Positions 15,432-24,497 of a stretch of DNA of 64,000 nt are shown in pieces; the stretch's first letter is position 1; every line of letters begins with the position of its first letter. The stretch spans positions 11,432 through 75,431 of the forward strand of contig DAINSK010000014.1 of assembly GCA_036741355.1 (NCBI GenBank), written 5' to 3'. The notes beneath the pieces were generated by a model that was not told the origin of the DNA, searched no databases, and saw only the letters and a program-made list of their open reading frames with translations. The translations under genes and the position numbers were made by a program. Origin of the DNA: JBBRGK01 sp036741355 (GTDB taxonomy: Bacteria; Chloroflexota; Dehalococcoidia; CAUJGQ01).

Positions 15432-17396
15432 ATGTCACTCAGCGATATCCGCGTTTTCGCCCGCGCTGACGCTTCACTGCTATTTGCCGCCCGCGCGGGC
15501 AAATTGCTTTCCTGCATCGCTGTTGACGTCGATCCCGCCGTGGATTGGGCGACGACCGGGTCGACATTGACGGGTTCAACGATGCAGGCCGATCGGACCC
15601 TTGCCAACGCCCGCAGGCAAAATCGCCCTATGATCGTGCCCACGGGCGACCTTCCGGCAGTCACTTCGACCGGCATACCGTTTGCGCAGCTCGACGTCAG
15701 CCCGTGGGCGACGGTGTTGTCGCTGGTCCCGGGGGGCGATTTCGAGGGTCTGCTGCTATTGCTTTCCGGAAAGCCAAGCTCTGCCGCGGACGCAGCAGCT
15801 CTGGCAGTGGCTGCTGCGCAGTTGGCGGGCCTGCTCCCGCGGGCTTACGCAGTCGCCGTCAGCGAACGCCGCGGCTCCGATGCGGTCCAGCCACGTGTGG
15901 CGCAAAAAGTTACCGGTTACGTGGCCGCCCCAATTGAGACCGACCATCCAACAGTGCCTGTTGAACGGTTGGACCACGAAGGCCTGAACCTGCTCCTGAG
16001 CGTGGTTCGCGACGGTCTGGTCGTGTGTGATGTCTCGGCGTCGGTTCTGGCGGCGAACCCTCCAGGTCGCGAACTGTTGAACCTCTTACAACCGGGACAC
16101 CGCGAACTGCTTCAACATCCCCAGCTCTTGGCGATCCATCGGGCGGCAATCAACGGGTTGGAGCCTGAGGAAGAACTCGACGTCGAGAGCGATCCTCGGC
16201 GTTACGTCCGCGTGCGTGCGGCCTCCGAGCCCGTGCCGGATACCGTATTGATGACGCTGCGTGACGTCACCGACGAGCGCTTGATCCATGAGCGCCTGCT
16301 GCAATCGGAGAAGATGGCGTCGATCGGTCAGCTAGTCTCCGGCGTCGCCCACGAACTCAACAACCCGCTGACCGGAATCATGGGTTTCGCGCAGTTACTG
16401 CTGATGCGAGACCTTCCAGACCAGGTGAAGCGAGAAGTGACGACCATCCACGAGGAGGCTCAACGCGCCTCTCGTATAGTGCAAAACCTCCTATCGTTCT
16501 CCCGACGGCGGCGCCCGGAGAAAGAGAGCGTGGACGTCAATTCGTTGATCGAGCGCGTGATGGAGCTGCGCCACTATGAACTGCGAGTTCACAACATTGA
16601 GCCCCGAATCGTGCTCGAGCCGGAACTCCGCCCCGTACTCGCCGATCCGCACCAGATCCAGCAGGTATTGCTCAACGTGATTGGTAACGCCGAGCAGGCA
16701 ATCGCGGAGCACGGCGGTGGCACGATCACGTGCACGACGGCTTCGGAGGGGGAACGGGTTCGCATCGTGATCGCCGACGACGGCGCGGGTATCGCGCAAG
16801 AGCACGTTCGTCGAGTCTTCGACCCATTCTTCACGACGAAACAGTTGGGTGAGGGGACGGGGCTTGGGCTAACTATTTCCTACGGCATCATCGAGGAGCA
16901 TGGCGGCGACATCGCGTTGGAAAGCCAGCTAGGTCGAGGCACCACGGTGACGATCGACCTTCCCGTCGCCGGCGGCACCCAGCTGGCCGCGCCGGTCGAA
17001 GAGATAACGCCGCCCGCTTCGGCGCTCCAAAAGCACTCGATTCTCGTTATTGACGACGAGCCAAGTGTGCGCACCCTCCTTGCCACCGCGCTTAGCCAGG
17101 ACGGCCACCAGGTTGAGACCGTGAGTGATGGCGCCCGCGGACTGGAGCGCCTCGTTGATCGGGACTTTGACCTGATCATAACGGACGTAAAAATGCCCGG
17201 CGTCGACGGGGTCGAGTTTTATCGGCGCGTTAATAGGTGGAACCCTGCCGTCGCGAGCCGAATCATCTTTATGTCGGGTGATCTGGTGAGCCCCACCACG
17301 CGAAGTTTTCTCGACTCGGTGGACAACCCGTCACTCGCCAAGCCGTTTCGCCTCAGTGACATCAGGGAGCTTGTTGCCTCGATGCTGCCTCAATAG
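15432..17396 (+). CDS. Hybrid sensor histidine kinase with receiver domain
   Basis: This 654-residue soluble protein has an N-terminal GAF-like region (about 1-150), a PAS domain (about 180-280), a HisKA domain with His307 in VAHELNNPL, and an HATPase domain with N (LNVIGNAEQAI), G1 (DDGAGI), F (FDPFFTTK) and G2 (GEGTGLGL) boxes. A C-terminal receiver has Asp585 in LIITDVKMPGVDG. No transmembrane helix is visible, so it should sense a cytoplasmic signal. Phosphate could pass to its own receiver or to the NarL-type regulator upstream. The 126 bp before it are free of genes. Confidence 0.9.
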   Translation: MSLSDIRVFARADASLLFAARAGKLLSCIAVDVDPAVDWATTGSTLTGSTMQADRTLANARRQNRPMIVPTGDLPAVTSTGIPFAQLDVSPWATVLSLVPGGDFEGLLLLLSGKPSSAADAAALAVAAAQLAGLLPRAYAVAVSERRGSDAVQPRVAQKVTGYVAAPIETDHPTVPVERLDHEGLNLLLSVVRDGLVVCDVSASVLAANPPGRELLNLLQPGHRELLQHPQLLAIHRAAINGLEPEEELDVESDPRRYVRVRAASEPVPDTVLMTLRDVTDERLIHERLLQSEKMASIGQLVSGVAHELNNPLTGIMGFAQLLLMRDLPDQVKREVTTIHEEAQRASRIVQNLLSFSRRRRPEKESVDVNSLIERVMELRHYELRVHNIEPRIVLEPELRPVLADPHQIQQVLLNVIGNAEQAIAEHGGGTITCTTASEGERVRIVIADDGAGIAQEHVRRVFDPFFTTKQLGEGTGLGLTISYGIIEEHGGDIALESQLGRGTTVTIDLPVAGGTQLAAPVEEITPPASALQKHSILVIDDEPSVRTLLATALSQDGHQVETVSDGARGLERLVDRDFDLIITDVKMPGVDGVEFYRRVNRWNPAVASRIIFMSGDLVSPTTRSFLDSVDNPSLAKPFRLSDIRELVASMLPQ

Positions 17397-17424
17397 GCTG
17401 CGTATGCGGCATCGCGCACCAGGG

Positions 17425-18378
17425 CTAACGTGCTCCACCGGTCACGCGAGACGCTCCGAGCGCCGATCGCAGGGCGTCTCCAGCCTCTCGAATCGCGTCA
17501 TTTGCCTTGTCCAATACCTGAGACATGCCGAAAAAGCCGTGAATCATACCTGGGTAACGTGTACAGTCCGCGGACACGCCTGCCGCTTTCAAGCGCTCTG
17601 CATAGGCTTCGCCTTCGTCACGCAGAGGGTCGTACTCAGCAGTAATGACCAGTGCGGGCGGCAGGCCGCTGAGGCTCTCCGCCTGTAACGGAGACGCGTG
17701 GGGATGGCTACCCTCGGAAGGCTCGCTCAGGTAGTGCTTCCAGAACCAATCCATGCCCTGCCGCGTCAGGAAGTAACCTTCGGCGTTGTCCATGTACGAC
17801 TGCGTGTCGAGATTGAAGTCGGTCACCGGATATACCAACAATTGGAACGCGATTCGCGGACTACCACGCTCTCTGGCCATAAGCGACACGACCGCGGCGA
17901 GGTTGCCGCCGGCGCTGTCACCCGCGACGGCGAGCCGGTCAGCGTTTCCGCCGAATCCGGCCGCGTTCTCGGACACCCACCTTGCCGCCGCGTATGCGTC
18001 ATCCGTCGCTGCAGGGAATTTGTGCTCGGGCGCCAGGCGGTATTCCACCGAAACAACGATGCAGCCGCTCGCGTTGGCGAGGCTGCGACAGGTGCCGTCG
18101 TGGCTCTCGATGTTGCCAACAACCCAGCCGCCACCGTGAAAATAGACGACAACAGGAAACGGACCTGAACCCTCCGGTGTGTAAGCGCGCAATGGAATCG
18201 GACCGGCCGGCCCAGGGGCTGCTAGATCCTGTATCTTCGCCACGGGCTCGACCGGAATAGCCGCACGCCGGGCCAGCATCTGTGCCCGCGCCTCGTCTGG
18301 TGTCAATGTATGGAGTGGAGCCATTCCCAAAGCCGTGAGCTGGTTGATGACGGCCTTCGCCTGTGGATCCAGCGGCAT
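17425..18378 (-). CDS. Alpha/beta hydrolase, hormone-sensitive-lipase family esterase
   Basis: A 317-residue carboxylesterase. FHGGGWVVG is the oxyanion-hole HGGG motif of family IV esterases. GDSAGGN holds the nucleophile, EYDPLRDEG the aspartate and GMIHGFFG the histidine. Such enzymes hydrolyse short-chain acyl esters in the cytoplasm. The catalytic triad is complete and the length typical. There is no signal peptide. It converges with the hybrid kinase gene and is divergent from the CCA-adding enzyme, so it is probably its own transcription unit. Confidence 0.9.
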   Translation of the reverse strand: MPLDPQAKAVINQLTALGMAPLHTLTPDEARAQMLARRAAIPVEPVAKIQDLAAPGPAGPIPLRAYTPEGSGPFPVVVYFHGGGWVVGNIESHDGTCRSLANASGCIVVSVEYRLAPEHKFPAATDDAYAAARWVSENAAGFGGNADRLAVAGDSAGGNLAAVVSLMARERGSPRIAFQLLVYPVTDFNLDTQSYMDNAEGYFLTRQGMDWFWKHYLSEPSEGSHPHASPLQAESLSGLPPALVITAEYDPLRDEGEAYAERLKAAGVSADCTRYPGMIHGFFGMSQVLDKANDAIREAGDALRSALGASRVTGGAR

Positions 18379-18475
18379 CGTGTACCTCCCTCACCTGCGG
18401 TCGCCTCGAACGTAGACCGATGCAGCCTCGGAGTCAACGAACAGCGATGGCGCCGTGCGACCCGGGCCCCCGTGC

Positions 18476-18481
18476 TACGAT
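18476..18481 (+). promoter_or_regulatory. Candidate -10 box giving a leaderless mRNA
   Basis: TACGAT ends seven bases before the ATG of the CCA-adding enzyme, so transcription would begin at or next to the start codon. There is no Shine-Dalgarno sequence in between. This supports the ATG at 18489 over the longer open frame. Confidence 0.4.
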
Positions 18482-18488
18482 CGCGCCG

Positions 18489-19775
18489 ATGGTCGACACG
18501 GACAATGTCACGGGTTTGCTGGAAGGTTTCGATCTCCGGCTATCAGAGCACGAGCGCGCGTTGCTCGATCATGCCCGCGCGTGGTGCGACCACAATCGGG
18601 TGCCTCTCTACCTGGTCGGCGGCAGTGTGCGCGACCTGTTGCTCGGGCTGGCGCACCTGGACCTCGACCTCGCGGTGGAGGGCGACGCCGTGGCGCTTGC
18701 CACGGCGATTGCCGCTGCTCTGGTGGCTGAAGTGACGACCTACAGCCACTTTGGCACCGCGACCGTGACCTACCGAGACCGGTCGGTCGACATTGCGCGC
18801 ACACGCTCAGAACGTTACGCCTACCCCGGCACTCTGCCAATAGTTTCCCCGGCGCCGATTGAGGATGACATGGGGCGTCGCGACTTTACGGTCAATGCGC
18901 TGGCGCTCGGCATGGCAGGCGGTGCCGCGCGCCGGCTGATCGATCCCTTTGATGGACGTGCGGATCTGAAGGGTCGACTCATTCGCGTTTTGTACGGGGA
19001 GAGCTTCCGCGACGATCCAACCCGCATTTTGAGGATGGCGCGCTACACAGCCAGGCTGCAGTTTGAGGTCGACCCGGGTACACTCGCAGCCGGGAAAAAG
19101 GCGGCGACGTTTCTGTCAGTGCTCAGTCCCGCTCGCATAACGCACGAATTCGAGCGGATGTTTGCTGAGCCGCGTCCGGAGGACATTCTTCTTTTGTTGC
19201 GCGAATTGCATGCGCTCTCGCCCATCTATCCCGAGTTTCGACTCTCGGAGGGATTCGGCGAGAGCTTCCAACGGCTGCGGGCCGACGGAGGTACAGCTCC
19301 AGGAGTCTCCGAGTATCTGTGTGCGCTGGCAGCCCGCTGGGGGCGCCACGAAATACAGGGGCTTGCCAACGCGCTCGAGCTGCGTCAGGAAGAGCGCGCG
19401 GCCCTGCTCGATCTTCGTGGCGCAGTTGCAGTCCTCCATGAACTCAGTTCCAAGCCACTCGACCCGGCAGCCGTCACGCATGCGTTGTCGCGTTTTCAGC
19501 CGGCCGCTGTACGAGGCGCCGGTGCGGCCGCGGGCGGGCTTACATCGCGAATCGTACGCCGCTTTGTTGATGAGTGGCGTAACGTCGCTCCTCTCTTGCG
19601 GGGGGACGACGTGATTTCCATGGGAGTCCCAAAAGGTCCGCCCGTTGGCGAAGTCCTGAAGACCTTGCAGGCCGGGAGGCTTCGCGGCGAACTTCGGAAC
19701 GAGGACGACGAACGCGCGCTGGTTCGCGCCTGGCTCGCAAAGAGCACTCGCACAGGGGACAGGAATGAACGATGA
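18489..19775 (+). CDS. cca: CCA-adding tRNA nucleotidyltransferase
   Basis: A class II nucleotidyltransferase of about 428 residues that builds or repairs the tRNA 3' CCA end. Motifs are LVGGSVRDLLLG, LDLAVEGDA with the metal aspartates, RRDFTVNALA and DDPTRILRMARYTARLQF. The C-terminal half is longer and less conserved than in minimal enzymes. A poly(A) polymerase cannot be fully excluded from motifs alone, but a single gene of this kind in such a genome normally does CCA addition. The frame is open from 18363, but the family N-terminus begins at the ATG used here. Its end overlaps the next start (ATGA). Confidence 0.88.
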   Translation: MVDTDNVTGLLEGFDLRLSEHERALLDHARAWCDHNRVPLYLVGGSVRDLLLGLAHLDLDLAVEGDAVALATAIAAALVAEVTTYSHFGTATVTYRDRSVDIARTRSERYAYPGTLPIVSPAPIEDDMGRRDFTVNALALGMAGGAARRLIDPFDGRADLKGRLIRVLYGESFRDDPTRILRMARYTARLQFEVDPGTLAAGKKAATFLSVLSPARITHEFERMFAEPRPEDILLLLRELHALSPIYPEFRLSEGFGESFQRLRADGGTAPGVSEYLCALAARWGRHEIQGLANALELRQEERAALLDLRGAVAVLHELSSKPLDPAAVTHALSRFQPAAVRGAGAAAGGLTSRIVRRFVDEWRNVAPLLRGDDVISMGVPKGPPVGEVLKTLQAGRLRGELRNEDDERALVRAWLAKSTRTGDRNER

Positions 19776-20056
19776 GTGAAGAGCTCTGCGCAGTTTGTCG
19801 GGAGCCGCTGGACCATAACCGTGCGAACTGCCTGGACTGCGGCAACGACTTTCACCTGGCACTGCGAGTCGACGTGCCGGCGCGCGACTGCGGCGAGGCG
19901 TGGGTCGACGACGAGGTGCAAGCCGTCGTTTTCGGCTGCAACCTCTGCCTGGGCCGCACCGCTCAAGCGCCGAGCCCGCGCCGCCGCCGGCGCCATACAG
20001 GAGTTGGCGCCTCAGAGGTGGCGAGGGCGCGCAAACGTCCGCGTACCAAAAACTAA
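19772..20056 (+). CDS. Small zinc-ribbon protein coupled to cca
   Basis: A 94-residue protein with cysteines arranged like a RING or double ribbon: CAVC (6-9), CLDCGNDFH (20-28), then CNLC. A strongly basic tail follows (RRRRR, KRPRTKN) and may bind RNA or DNA. The ATG overlaps the cca stop by four bases, so it is translationally coupled. The function is unknown. An accessory role in tRNA maturation is only a suggestion from the overlap. Confidence 0.65.
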   Translation: MSEELCAVCREPLDHNRANCLDCGNDFHLALRVDVPARDCGEAWVDDEVQAVVFGCNLCLGRTAQAPSPRRRRRHTGVGASEVARARKRPRTKN

Positions 20057-20072
20057 AAAGGAACGATCACAA

Positions 20073-20363
20073 ATGCCCCGCAATCGCCGCCGCCCGCGCG
20101 GGCCAGCGTCTTACCATCCGCCGCAGGGTCCCACGCTGGCAGGACATCGCATCGCCCCGTCACGTGACTGGCGCTGGCGCACCTTTCCTGTGTATTTCAC
20201 GTTTGGCGCGACACTCTTTTTAACGGCGTTTTTGTCGGCGCTCTCGACACCCCTCGCAAGCTGGCTGTGGATTATTGGGGCCGTCGTCTTCGCTTCCGCC
20301 CTCTCCCACCTCGTTTCAGTCTATTTTGTCGCTCCACGTCTCAAGCCACCCCGTGGCGGATGA
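20073..20363 (+). CDS. Small two-helix membrane protein
   Basis: A 96-residue protein with a basic, proline-rich N-terminus and two hydrophobic helices, FPVYFTFGATLFLTAFLSAL and LASWLWIIGAVVFASALS. AAAAAGGAA before the ATG at 20073 is a good ribosome binding site; the longer frame from 19776 overlaps the previous gene in another frame. No family is recognised. It lies 16 bp behind the zinc-ribbon gene and is probably co-transcribed with it. Confidence 0.6.
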   Translation: MPRNRRRPRGPASYHPPQGPTLAGHRIAPSRDWRWRTFPVYFTFGATLFLTAFLSALSTPLASWLWIIGAVVFASALSHLVSVYFVAPRLKPPRGG

Positions 20364-20364
20364 G

Positions 20365-20877
20365 TCATGGCGGGAGGTTACGGATCATGACACTAAACCC
20401 GTCTCGTCCGTGCTGCGAACGGAAGAGCGGCCGGTAGCCGACGCGCAGCCAGAAGTAGATTGCCAGCCCGTTGGTGATCGGAAAATATGCCGCCGATTCG
20501 TGGGCGCGACTCAGCGCCTCGAGTGTAAAAACGGCCTCTGAACCGAGCCCGCGGTCGCGGTAGGCCGGTGCAGTCGCAAGCTCGAAGATCGACAGCTTCC
20601 CACCCTCAGTCGTATATGAGAGCAAGCCGACTGGCAATCCGTCGACCGCAAACAGAGAAGGCGTTCCGCCGCTGCTACCGCCCAACCACTCTCTCAAAGA
20701 CGGAGATTCGTGGCGCCCGCTTTCGCCGGGTCCGAATATCTCGGGCCAAGTCGAAGAGAACCAGGATTCGAGGCCGTCAGCGGATTCCGAGGCCGGCTGA
20801 ACGGTCACCCTGAGCCCCGGTAGCGGTCCGAACATTTCCGTTTGCGCGTCTCTTAAGCCTGGGGCGTTTTCAGCCAT
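20365..20877 (-). CDS. GNAT-family acetyltransferase
   Basis: This protein of about 170 residues has the acetyl-CoA-binding signature AYRDRGLGSEAVFTLE and a C-terminal strand region (YFWLRVGYRPLF) typical of GNAT enzymes. The substrate is unknown. Two starts are possible: an ATG at 20877 that overlaps the end of the helicase gene by 25 bp, or an ATG at 20832. It converges with the small membrane protein and probably ends the helicase transcript. Confidence 0.75.
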   Translation of the reverse strand: MAENAPGLRDAQTEMFGPLPGLRVTVQPASESADGLESWFSSTWPEIFGPGESGRHESPSLREWLGGSSGGTPSLFAVDGLPVGLLSYTTEGGKLSIFELATAPAYRDRGLGSEAVFTLEALSRAHESAAYFPITNGLAIYFWLRVGYRPLFRSQHGRDGFSVMIRNLPP

Positions 20878-23705
20878 TGGCGGACTAGCGAAGACAGTTG
20901 CCCCAGCGGCGCCTCGGCGCTGCTGCAATCGGGCAGCGATTGCAAGAACGCGCGGCCGTATGCCTTGCTACGCACGCGGCGGTCTAGCACCACCAGGACA
21001 CCGCGGTCATTGCGATGACGGATCAGCCGCCCGAACCCCTGCTTGAAGCGAAGGACCGACTGTGGCAGGGCGAAGTCCTTGAACGGATCGGTAAACAGCT
21101 CGCTTCGAGCGGCGAATACCGGATCGCTCGGCACCGAAAAGGGCAGCTTTGCGATGATCAGAAGTGAAAGGGCCTCGCCGGCCACGTCCACTCCTTCCCA
21201 GAAGCTCGACGTACCCAGCAGCACCGTTTTACGATCGGTTCTCAGCGCTTCCAGAAGGTCATCGGGGGCTCCGTCTATGCCCTGGGCCATTACGCGTATC
21301 CCGTCCCCCGTTAGCCGCGCCTTGATCGCGTAGTAGGCCGTCCGCAAGGCGCTGTGAGAGGTGAACAGAACGAGCGCACGCCCGGCGCTGGCGCGTACGA
21401 GATCTACGATCGCGGATTCCAGGGCCGGCTGGTAGTCGAGCCGGTTCGGTTCGGGCATGTCTTCTGGCATGAGAACGAGCGCTGATCGCTTGTAATCGAA
21501 TGGGGAACCGAGCGCCAGTTCGTCGACCTCTTCCAGGCCGAGACGGTTTCGGACGTACTTGAAGTTACCCGCCGTGCTGAGCGTTGCGCTGGTGAGGATA
21601 ACGCTCGACTTCCTTCCGAAAAGGTAGCTTTCCAACACCTCACCGACGTTCAGCGGCGCCGAAGCAAGGCTCACCGTACCAAACTGCCGGTTGACCGTCA
21701 GCCAGGCGATGCGCTCCTCGTCGTGGCGCAGGATCACCGCATCAACGCCCTTGGTCAAACGAGCCAGGTCCAGCGATTGTGTCTGCAGCTGGGAGGCCAG
21801 GTTCTCGTGACCGGCGATGCCACTGCTGGTCTCACTCAACGCAACGAGCAGGCGGGACAGACCGTCATTGACCGCGTCAAGGGCAATCCGCAGATTGTCC
21901 CACGCGATTTCGACATGTTCCCACTCCGGCTGGGCACGCTTGCCGGCGGTGATCAAGAGGCGGTTATCGTAGTCGCCGCCCGATTCACCGTGCGTAGCCG
22001 CAAATGCATGCAGACGTCCGAATATTTCCGGAACACGTTCCCGGGCTCGGTCGACCTGGCCGGCCACCGCGTCCAACAAACCCCGGATGAATTTCTCCTG
22101 CTGGAGCGGGTCATCATCGGAGCGGAGAGCCAACCGGATGTCTGCGACAAGGCCATGCTCTCGTTCAGCCGTGCGATCATAGATGGCGGACAGGGCGTTG
22201 CGAAGCTCGGTCTGGCCCGTTCTAAAGCCGAACTGACTCGTTGCTTCGTCTTCGAGGTTATGTGCCTCGTCGACAATTATGCGATCGTACGTTGGCAGAA
22301 CCCGACCACCCGCCGCGATATCGGACAACAGCAATGCGTGATTGACCACCACGAGGTGGGCGTTTTCGGCGCGTTTCCGCGCCCGCATCAACTGGCAGGA
22401 GCCGTTGCGCACGTAGTACGTCGGGCCCGCGAAACAGTTCACGTTTGCGGCCGACACCCGCGGCCACAAGTTCTCTTCATCACCGCGAAGATTGAGCTCA
22501 GATCGGTCGCCGGTCTCGGTCTTCAGCAACCAGAGCAGCAGCTTGGCGGCGAATCGCGCTTCGTCGCTGGTCAATAAGCTCTGGCGGCGAAACGTCGCGA
22601 ACTTCTGCAAGCAGATGTAATTTCCGCGCCCCTTCAGCGGCACGGCGCGGAAATCGTGGAGGGCCTGCCGAATGTCTTCAGGGCCGCACGTTTCGAGCAC
22701 GCGCAGCATGGCTGGCACGTCTTTGCCGATGATCTGCTCTTGCAGACTAATGGTGCTTGTAGACACGACGACCCGTTCGTTATTGCGAAGCGCAAAGCAG
22801 GCGGCCGGCAACAGGTAGGCAAGGGACTTGCCAGTACCGGTTCCAGCTTCCACCAAAAGGTTCGTGTCCTGATTCAGCGCAACTGCGACCGCCTGCGCCA
22901 TTTCTATTTGTTGAGGACGCTGCTCGAAGCCGTTGTAGACCGCAGGTTGGCGCTGAACTTCATCGAAAATGCGGCCGACTTCTTCCGGCGATACTTCGAC
23001 CCTGTCGGCAACAGGAGTCAGCGCGCGCATCACGGACTTGTCCGGGGCTCTCAGGTCGAGAACGATGCCGCTGTCAGGCCGCTCCGGAACTGGTCGAGGA
23101 GATGAGCGTTCAACGTCGCTGAAAAAGAATCGCAGCGGCCAAGACGAGTCCGCCGTAAGTTGGACGACCTCATTGAGGATCAGTGGGTCAATGTCGGCGG
23201 CGTGGTCCCGGAGCTTTCTGAAGACCTCCATTGCCGCTTCGGCGTCTCCAAGGGCGCGATGCTGAACCGGAAAGTCGACGCACAGCCTCCGCGTCAGCGC
23301 GCGAAGGCTGTACTCGGCGTCTCCTGGCGAAAGGAGCTCGGCTATCTCCGCTGTGTTGAACACGGGGCCGGTTGGCCGGATACCGTGCTTGGAGAGATAT
23401 AACAGGTCGAAGGCGACGTGTTGGCCCACGATCGGATAGTTGCCGAGGAACGCCCGCAGCGCGCCAGATACGACGGCGAGCGGCGGTGCTGACTGTAGCT
23501 CTTCATCGTGGATCCCTGTCAGCGTTTGTATTCGGTACGAGAGCGTCCGTCCGGGATTTACGAGCGACTGGAAGCGCTCAGTGCGCCCGTCCGGGGCAAA
23601 GCGCACGGCGCCAATCTCTATAATCTCGTCTGTTTCCGGGTCGACTCCCGTCATTTCAAGGTCAAGGGAGACGAACCATTCCCAGGACGCGGGCTGGTTA
23701 TTCAA
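20853..23705 (-). CDS. dinG: DinG-type exonuclease-helicase
   Basis: A 950-residue fusion. Residues 1-170 form a DEDDh 3'-5' exonuclease like DnaQ (FVSLDLEMTGVDPETDEIIE, GQHVAFDLLYL, HRALGDAEAA). The rest is an XPD/DinG superfamily 2 helicase with Walker A VEAGTGTGKS, IIVDEAHNLEDE and LLGTSSFWEGVD. The iron-sulfur region keeps Cys in YICLQ, NCFAG and NGSCQ, but the fourth expected position is not Cys, so a 4Fe-4S cluster is doubtful. The exonuclease-helicase layout matches the Firmicutes-type DinG. The start is a TTG directly after a TATTAT box. It probably acts in DNA repair or replication. Confidence 0.88.
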   Translation of the reverse strand: MNNQPASWEWFVSLDLEMTGVDPETDEIIEIGAVRFAPDGRTERFQSLVNPGRTLSYRIQTLTGIHDEELQSAPPLAVVSGALRAFLGNYPIVGQHVAFDLLYLSKHGIRPTGPVFNTAEIAELLSPGDAEYSLRALTRRLCVDFPVQHRALGDAEAAMEVFRKLRDHAADIDPLILNEVVQLTADSSWPLRFFFSDVERSSPRPVPERPDSGIVLDLRAPDKSVMRALTPVADRVEVSPEEVGRIFDEVQRQPAVYNGFEQRPQQIEMAQAVAVALNQDTNLLVEAGTGTGKSLAYLLPAACFALRNNERVVVSTSTISLQEQIIGKDVPAMLRVLETCGPEDIRQALHDFRAVPLKGRGNYICLQKFATFRRQSLLTSDEARFAAKLLLWLLKTETGDRSELNLRGDEENLWPRVSAANVNCFAGPTYYVRNGSCQLMRARKRAENAHLVVVNHALLLSDIAAGGRVLPTYDRIIVDEAHNLEDEATSQFGFRTGQTELRNALSAIYDRTAEREHGLVADIRLALRSDDDPLQQEKFIRGLLDAVAGQVDRARERVPEIFGRLHAFAATHGESGGDYDNRLLITAGKRAQPEWEHVEIAWDNLRIALDAVNDGLSRLLVALSETSSGIAGHENLASQLQTQSLDLARLTKGVDAVILRHDEERIAWLTVNRQFGTVSLASAPLNVGEVLESYLFGRKSSVILTSATLSTAGNFKYVRNRLGLEEVDELALGSPFDYKRSALVLMPEDMPEPNRLDYQPALESAIVDLVRASAGRALVLFTSHSALRTAYYAIKARLTGDGIRVMAQGIDGAPDDLLEALRTDRKTVLLGTSSFWEGVDVAGEALSLLIIAKLPFSVPSDPVFAARSELFTDPFKDFALPQSVLRFKQGFGRLIRHRNDRGVLVVLDRRVRSKAYGRAFLQSLPDCSSAEAPLGQLSSLVRQWLKTPQA

Positions 23706-23761
23706 ATAATACCGGCAATCTGGCAGCCCTTCAGCTGAAACTGTGCCGCTGATGCGGCGTG

Positions 23762-24475
23762 CTAACGGATACTTTCGGGAGTCACGAATTCATCCAAAGT
23801 AAAGGGTCGAAGCTTTCCCTCGGGGAGGCCAAGACTCGCCTTGAATCGCCGGGCATGAAGCTCTTCCAGCATCTCCTCAACAGTGGTCAGGTTCTTCTCG
23901 AAAACCGTCGTGTAGATGCCCACGCCGCTGGTCGAATGCGCGTCGCTACCCCCTGTGCCCGGTTTTCCGATGTAGTTAGCCACTTCCAATGCAAATCGAT
24001 TCTCGCGGGCGGTGTTGGCGCCGTTGAGGACTTCGACGCCGTCGACGAGTTGGAATACTTCCAGTTTGGCCATATTCTCAACCGTCATCACCGGCGGCTC
24101 TTTCCCCGTGCGGCGAAAGGTAACCGGGTCAAACCAATGTCGGAAAGGGTGGGCCACGATCAGGAAGCCGCCGACTTTATCGAGCGCCTTCCGGAGCTCC
24201 GCGCAATGCCGGATACCGGGCAAGTATTCGGTCAACCCGATCGTTATCATGTGACCAAGGTCGGTCGACACCTCCATCCCGGGGCACACGAACATGCTGC
24301 TGTCTTCGCGAAATTTGGCCACCGTGTACCGGTCCCAGACGCGGTCGTGTTCGCTGACATTCACGCCTGTCATGCCGATGCGCTGGGATACCTCAATGAG
24401 CTCCGCCGGGGTGAGGGCACTGTCCGAGGCTCCGTTGGTAGTATGGCAGTGCATGTCGACGATTGTGCCCGTCAT
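23762..24475 (-). CDS. PHP-domain phosphoesterase
   Basis: A 237-residue member of the polymerase and histidinol phosphatase (PHP) superfamily. Metal-binding motifs are DMHCHTTNGASDS near the N-terminus, VSEHDRVW, VAHPFRHW and GTGGSDAHS. It lacks any polymerase domain. Relatives act on nucleotides or small phosphates (for example pAp or 5'-3' RNA ends), but the substrate is not evident here. I use the ATG two codons inside the open frame. It follows ispE by 22 bp on the same strand. Confidence 0.8.
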   Translation of the reverse strand: MTGTIVDMHCHTTNGASDSALTPAELIEVSQRIGMTGVNVSEHDRVWDRYTVAKFREDSSMFVCPGMEVSTDLGHMITIGLTEYLPGIRHCAELRKALDKVGGFLIVAHPFRHWFDPVTFRRTGKEPPVMTVENMAKLEVFQLVDGVEVLNGANTARENRFALEVANYIGKPGTGGSDAHSTSGVGIYTTVFEKNLTTVEEMLEELHARRFKASLGLPEGKLRPFTLDEFVTPESIR

Positions 24476-24497
24476 CCCCACCTCAGCAGCGCCGCGC

